Part shown: one piece after another, positions 59,755 to 64,000 of the stretch
How positions within the stretch are numbered: the stretch's first letter is position 1
Layout of the letters: every line of letters starts with the position of its first letter
Source of the DNA: Saxidomus purpurata
Lineage: Eukaryota > Mollusca > Bivalvia > Venerida > Veneridae
Assembly (NCBI GenBank): GCA_022818135.1
Contig: JAFMSR010000017.1
Coordinates: 5,005,403 to 5,069,402, forward strand
Direction: 5' to 3'
Length of the DNA stretch: 64,000 nucleotides
Notes under the pieces: generated by a model
What the model was told of the DNA's origin: nothing
Databases searched by the model: none
What the model saw: the letters and a program-made list of their open reading frames with translations, nothing else
Position numbers and translations under genes: made by a program

Positions 59755-61405
59755 TTAATTTCTTCCACAACGGCAATGATTGTCGACACAATGTTTGGCG
59801 TGATTATGGTCACAGTCGGGGCAGTCACTAACTGTTTGGCAGCCTGAAACAGAGACAAAATATGCCAGATTCATGTATTACTATTTCAATAAAGTTTAAA
59901 ATAAAACATTTTAATACAAAAACATTGATGTCGTGAATCATCTGGATTACCCTGTTGAAAAACAATGAAATGAACACAAAGAAATAACGTTTTTTTTAAA
60001 GTTTAATATTTGCGACAGTAACAATGTGCTAATGAATGCGGGCGGAAAATACCAGTGCCGTTTAAATATATTCCGCTATTTAAAACTGTATTCTTACGCA
60101 CTTCCGTTGTAGCTTCGTTTCTAATTGGTTACCACTCTCCTTTGCAGAGTAACCGTTCCTTACAATCACTCGCTTATAGTGGTCCGTAATGTAAGAGAGT
60201 GATTGGTTACGTCATGTAAAACGGTTAAAAACGTATATACATGTACACTTGGAAAAACGAAATGTGCTTTAATAGTATCGCATTTTAAAACATAGTGCGT
60301 TAGAATACGGTTAATTATTTAGTTATTGTTAACATTTGCGACTGTATATATGGATTTTAATGGGCGTATAATTATACAGTCGCAGATACCAAAATTACAA
60401 AGCGCTTAACTGTATAGTTAGGAAACAATGAAATCCAATCTGTAATTGCTAAGATTATATTTAAGCACACTATGTGCAACTACGAAAATTTCGAAACGCA
60501 TGCTTTACAGAACTGCAAATATGAAATATATTGTCAATCGGAATCTACGTTGCAAAGGACGTGTTTAAGAGTGTATGTCTCGTACACATATCAGTACAAA
60601 GCACTACTATCAAAAGGTTTAGAGGTTAAGGTGTCTGCCGCTCATCCCGGAGGTTGCGGGTTCGAGCCCCACTGGGGTCACGACCGTTCCTCCTCATATG
60701 ACACCAGTACTGGTTTTTCCAGGAAGAGGACTCGAGAGCGACTCGGTAAGCTACAAGCTTTCTTCATAATCGAGCTAAAATAAATTAGTATAAAGTATAA
60801 ACTAAACAAAGGGTACGTGACCAATCTTTCCCCTGTAACACATTCTCTTTTTATTGTAATACAGGAAACAATGGTCATATACCTGTGGCCCAAAAACAGG
60901 TTTAGCATCACGAAAATAGACACAGAATTGAAGCCCAAACCGTAGCATTTCAACTTGTCTCCCACAGTCAGAATCAACGTTTTAGCATTTGCAGTAATAA
61001 TAATAATCATTAGCAAATACTACTATTACTTGAAACTGACGAAAATGTATGAGGATGGAAAATTTACTACATTCTAACAACAAAGAACGTTTCCTCCTCA
61101 CACATAATGTCAGTATATCTCAAAATTACTAGTATCAAGTAAAAGTTGAAAAGTAGATTATATTAAAAATTCAACATTCAGAAAAGTCTAAAAACAGTTA
61201 TGGTAGCGAAAACTTAAAGTAAGTCATTTTACGGTATAAAGAACGAATACTAGTAAACACGAGTGTACATTACCTCCTGAGCTTCCGGTTCGTAAGCATT
61301 CACATTGGTGATTGTGACATTGTACTTGGTAGCCTGTGCCACAAGAAGTTATGCTATGACTGGTGCAGTCTTGCGTAGTTCTACACGGCTCACCTCTAAC
61401 GTATA
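59755..61405 (-). CDS. cvSI-like serine protease inhibitor C, exons 2 and 3
   Basis: Minus-strand exons 61405-61274 (132 nt) and 59843-59755 (89 nt) have exactly the lengths and phases of genes A and B. Exon 2 begins with the end of the signal peptide (VYVRG) and reads EPCRTTQDC, TSCGTGYQVQC, HQCEC. Exon 3 reads CQTVSDCPDCDHNHAKHC, VDNHCRCGRN, stop. It has twelve Cys with the family spacing. The signal-peptide exon is not seen between 61405 and 64000; it may lie beyond the window, which places the 29-bp minisatellite in intron 1. Orientation is opposite to A and B, so the cluster is A> B> <C. Function is inferred from family, as for A. Sequence C is closer to A than to B at the start of exon 2 (VYV-G rather than VYAS) and in the SSGG/SSGA junction. 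Confidence 0.85.
60005..60392. mobile_element. MITE-like element in intron 2 of gene C
   Basis: Ends ATATTTGCGACAGTAACA (left) and TATACAGTCGCAGATA (right, inverted) form imperfect terminal inverted repeats. Internal GATTGGTTAC and GTAACCAATTAG-like blocks around 60125-60220 are also inverted. No ORF. Confidence 0.5.
60610..60795 (+). mobile_element. tRNA-derived SINE in intron 2 of gene C
   Basis: A box GAGGTTAAGGTGTCTGCC, B box GGGTTCGAGCCCCAC, then a body with CACCAGTACTGGTTTTTCC and GGACTCGAGAGCGAC, and a tail AATCGAGCTAAAATAAATTAG. The body is a conserved bivalve SINE type to my knowledge. A similar tail is found at 20288-20338. Confidence 0.8.
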
Positions 61406-61689
61406 CTGAAACATCACGTAAGAAATGACTACAGTGGAAGCTTTAAATTTGATTTCAGATAACGGACCACAGTTAAAACTTAAAACAAATCAAATGATAA
61501 CTTCTGAATATTTCAGCGTTGATTCTTATTACAAACCATTTGATATATTCATAGACGCGTGATTGTTTTAACAGTGTGTTACTTCCGGCTGATGACAATA
61601 TTGCCTATATCCTAACACACACTGAAATTGTATGTAACTATATGATAGATGTAAAATTGAATTGACGATCTACAGAGAAGAGCTAAGCA

Positions 61690-63640
61690 TTCATAGCGAC
61701 CGTGTCTAGTTGAAGTAATATATAGTGGTCGTGTCTAGTTAAAGTAATATATAGTGGTCGTGTCTAGTTGAAGTAATATATAGTGGTCGTGTCTAGTTAA
61801 AGTAATATATAGTGGTCGTGTCTAGTTGAAGTAATATATAGTGGTCGTGTCCAGTTGAAGTAATATATAGTGGTCGTGTCTAGTTGAAGTAATATATAGT
61901 GGTCGTGTCTAGTTTAAGTAATATATAGTGGTCGTGTCTAGTTAAAGTAATATATAGTGGCCGTGTCCAGTTAAAGTAATATACAGTGGTCGTGTCTAGT
62001 TAAAGTAATACATAGCGGCCGTGTCTAGTTAAAGTAATATATAGCGACCGTGTCTAGATGAAGTAATATATAGTGGTCGTGTCTAGTTAAAGTAATATAT
62101 AGTGGTCGTGTCTAGTTGAAGTAATATATAGTGGTCGTGTCTAGTTGAAGTAATATATAGTGGTCGTGTCTAGTTGAAGTAATATATAGTGGTCGTATCT
62201 AGTTGAAGTAATATATAGTGGTCGTGTCCAGTTAAAGTAATATATAGTGGTCGTGTCTAGTTGAAGTAATATATAGTGGTCGTGTCTAGTTGAAGTAATA
62301 TATAGTAGTCGTGTCTAGTTGAAATCATATATAGCGACCATGTCCAGTAGAAATCATATATAGCGGCCGTGTCAAGTTAAATCATATATAGCGGCCGTGT
62401 CCAGTTAAATCATATATATCGGCCGTGTCCAGTTAAATCATATATAGCGGCCGTGTCCAGTTTAAATCATATATAGCGCCCGTGTCCAGTTAGATTAATA
62501 TATAGCGGCCGTGTCCAGTTGAATTAATATATAGCGGCTGTGTCCAGTTGAATTAATACATAGCGGCTGTGTCCAGTTGAAATCATATATAGCGGCCGTG
62601 TCCAGTTGAATTAATATATAGCGGTCGTGTCCAGTTGAATCAATATATAGCAGCCGTGTCCAGTTGAAGTAATATATAGCGGCCGTGTCCAGTTGAATTA
62701 ATATATAGCGGTCGTGTCCAGTTGAATCAATATATAGCAGCCGTGTCCAGTTGAAGTAATATATAGCGGCCGTGTCCAGTTGAATTAATATATAGCGGCC
62801 GTGTCCAGTTGAAATTATATATAGCGGCTGTGTCAAGTTTAAATCATATATAGCGGCCATGTCCAGTTGAAATCATATATAGCGGTCGTGTCCAGTTGAA
62901 ATCATATATAGCGGCCGTGTCCAGTTGAAAGCATATATAGCGGCGGTATTGAGCTAAAATCATACAATTATAGCGGCCATATCCAGTTGAAATCACATAA
63001 TATTATAGCGGCCGTATCCAGTTAAAATCATATATTGCGGCCAAGTCTATCTGAAATCATTTAAAGCGGCCGAGTCAGTTGAAATCATATATAGCGGCGG
63101 TATCCATTTGAAATCATATATTGTGGCCGTATCCAGTTGAAATCATATATAGCGGCCGTATCCATTTGAAATCATTTATAGCGGCCGTATCCCGTTGAGA
63201 TCATTTATAGCGGCCGTATCTAGTTGAAATCATACATAGTGGCCGTATCCAGTTGAAATCAAGCGGCGGTATCCATTTGAAATCATATATTGTGGCCGTA
63301 TCCAGTTGAAATCATATATAGCGGCCGTATCCAGTTGAAATCATTTATATCGGCCGTATCCCGTTGAGATCATTTATAGCGGCCGTATCTAGTTGAAATC
63401 ATACATAGCGGCCGTATCCAGTTGAAATCAAGCGGCCGTATCCAGTTGAAATCATATATTGTGGTCGTATCCAGCTGAAGTCATATATAGCGGCCGTATC
63501 CAGTTTAAATCATTTATAACGGCCGTATCCCGTTGAGATCATTTATAGCGGCCGTATCTAGTTGAAATCATACATAGCGGCCGTATCCAGTTGAAATCAA
63601 GCGGCCGTATCCAGTTGAAATCATATATGGCGGGTAGTCG
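61690..63640. repeat. 29-bp minisatellite with two kinds of higher-order unit
   Basis: Unit GTGGTCGTGTCTAGTTGAAG then TAATATATA, 29 bp (61724, 61753 and so on), about 66 units. From left to right the unit drifts from TGGTCGTGTCTAG through CGGCCGTGTCCAG to CGGCCGTATCCAG. At 62606-62780 three units form an 87-bp repeat. At 63261, 63430 and 63599 a shortened unit (AATCAAGCGG) recurs every 169 bp. The minus-strand open frame at 62495-62860 exists because three units (87 bp) keep frame; it is not a gene. Confidence 0.95.
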
Positions 63641-64000
63641 GTTCAAAAGCACCTCGAGTGCTTAATATGTTGTTTTGTTACTTATCTCACCGACTCAAAT
63701 TAAAATTTATCTTAGCGGCTGTGTCCAGTTGATGCATGTGGTATTATTTTGCAGTCATTCGTGAACAAATATTATTCAATTATGGACTCGTGAGACATTG
63801 AATATAGTGTGATATTCACCAGAAGAGGGTAATATTGACTTGTATCCAAAGTTCCATGGGTTCGAATCCTGATCAGTTACCGTTACTTAGAAGAGGATGT
63901 GATGCTGATTATGCACCGTTTTCGTCATATTACCACATACGCATATTTATGCAAAATGTCATTTTATGTATCAATAAAAAAACCCGAAAATTAGCTTCAC
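63641..64000. other. no gene recognised; B-box-like block at 63858
   Basis: CATGGGTTCGAATCCTGATC at about 63857-63876 resembles a tRNA or SINE B box; the A box before it is not clear. No signal-peptide exon for gene C is visible. Confidence 0.35.

Noticed and set aside
62495..62860. 121-codon minus-strand frame of repeated TGH/NWT motifs
   Set aside because: Product of the 29-bp satellite: three units equal 87 bp and keep the frame open. Not a protein.
1..64000. CRISPR arrays, operons or prokaryotic systems
   Set aside because: The tandem repeats have no unique spacers and no cas-like genes; gene structure is clearly spliced and eukaryotic.

Overview
The window looks like nuclear DNA of a marine bivalve mollusc, probably a venerid-type clam, although the species cannot be fixed from sequence alone. 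It is AT-rich and intron-rich, with GT-AG introns of 0.4-2 kb. Most of its length is degenerate repeats: LINEs, tRNA-derived SINEs, MITEs with terminal inverted repeats, and tandem arrays. The recognisable genes fit a bivalve: two IgGFc-binding-domain proteins and three small 12-13-cysteine secreted peptides of the oyster cvSI (serine protease inhibitor, MEROPS I84) type.

Layout. 1-540 is a 45/90-bp minisatellite. 879-4929 (+) and 12149-8810 (-) are two convergent paralogous genes with an IgGFc-binding N-terminal domain; both are partial, and they share exon phases and a micro-exon. 12515-17670 holds a fold-back repeat, a MITE, a SINE, a 23-bp minisatellite, long C/A homopolymers and a dead LINE 3' end. 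17700-22000 is gene-poor. 22035-22984 (-) is a rhodopsin-type GPCR broken between TM4 and TM5. 23849-24003 (+) is a possible terminal exon of an unknown gene. 24330-25020 and 27640-28310 are bivalve-type repeat arrays.

30369-29865 (-) carries two exons of the mRNA-capping enzyme (RNGTT); the rest of that gene was not found. 31369-35463 is an L1/Tx1-like LINE interrupted by a second LINE of another clade, running into a 500-N gap (35464-35963). 36430-39379 (+) may be a small three-exon gene behind two NRF1-like motifs. 37170-37600 is a 170-bp tandem repeat.

45065-61405 is the clearest functional unit: three cvSI-like genes, A (+), B (+) and C (-, first exon outside the window or unseen). Exons 2 and 3 are exactly 132 and 89 nt in all three, and exon 1 contributes 40 coding nt in A and B. 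Between B and C lie two copies of a composite element built of 166-185-bp units (51837-54543), a CA microsatellite, a perfect 112-bp duplication and a 610-bp long-TIR element. Intron 1 of gene C contains about 1.95 kb of a 29-bp minisatellite with higher-order structure.

Biologically, the IgGFc-binding proteins and the cvSI-like inhibitors are both secreted or surface, defence-associated families that expand by tandem duplication in bivalves; the window shows both in that state. No operons, CRISPR, rRNA or convincing functional tRNA genes are visible. All splice models are read by eye from sequence and have no transcript support here.
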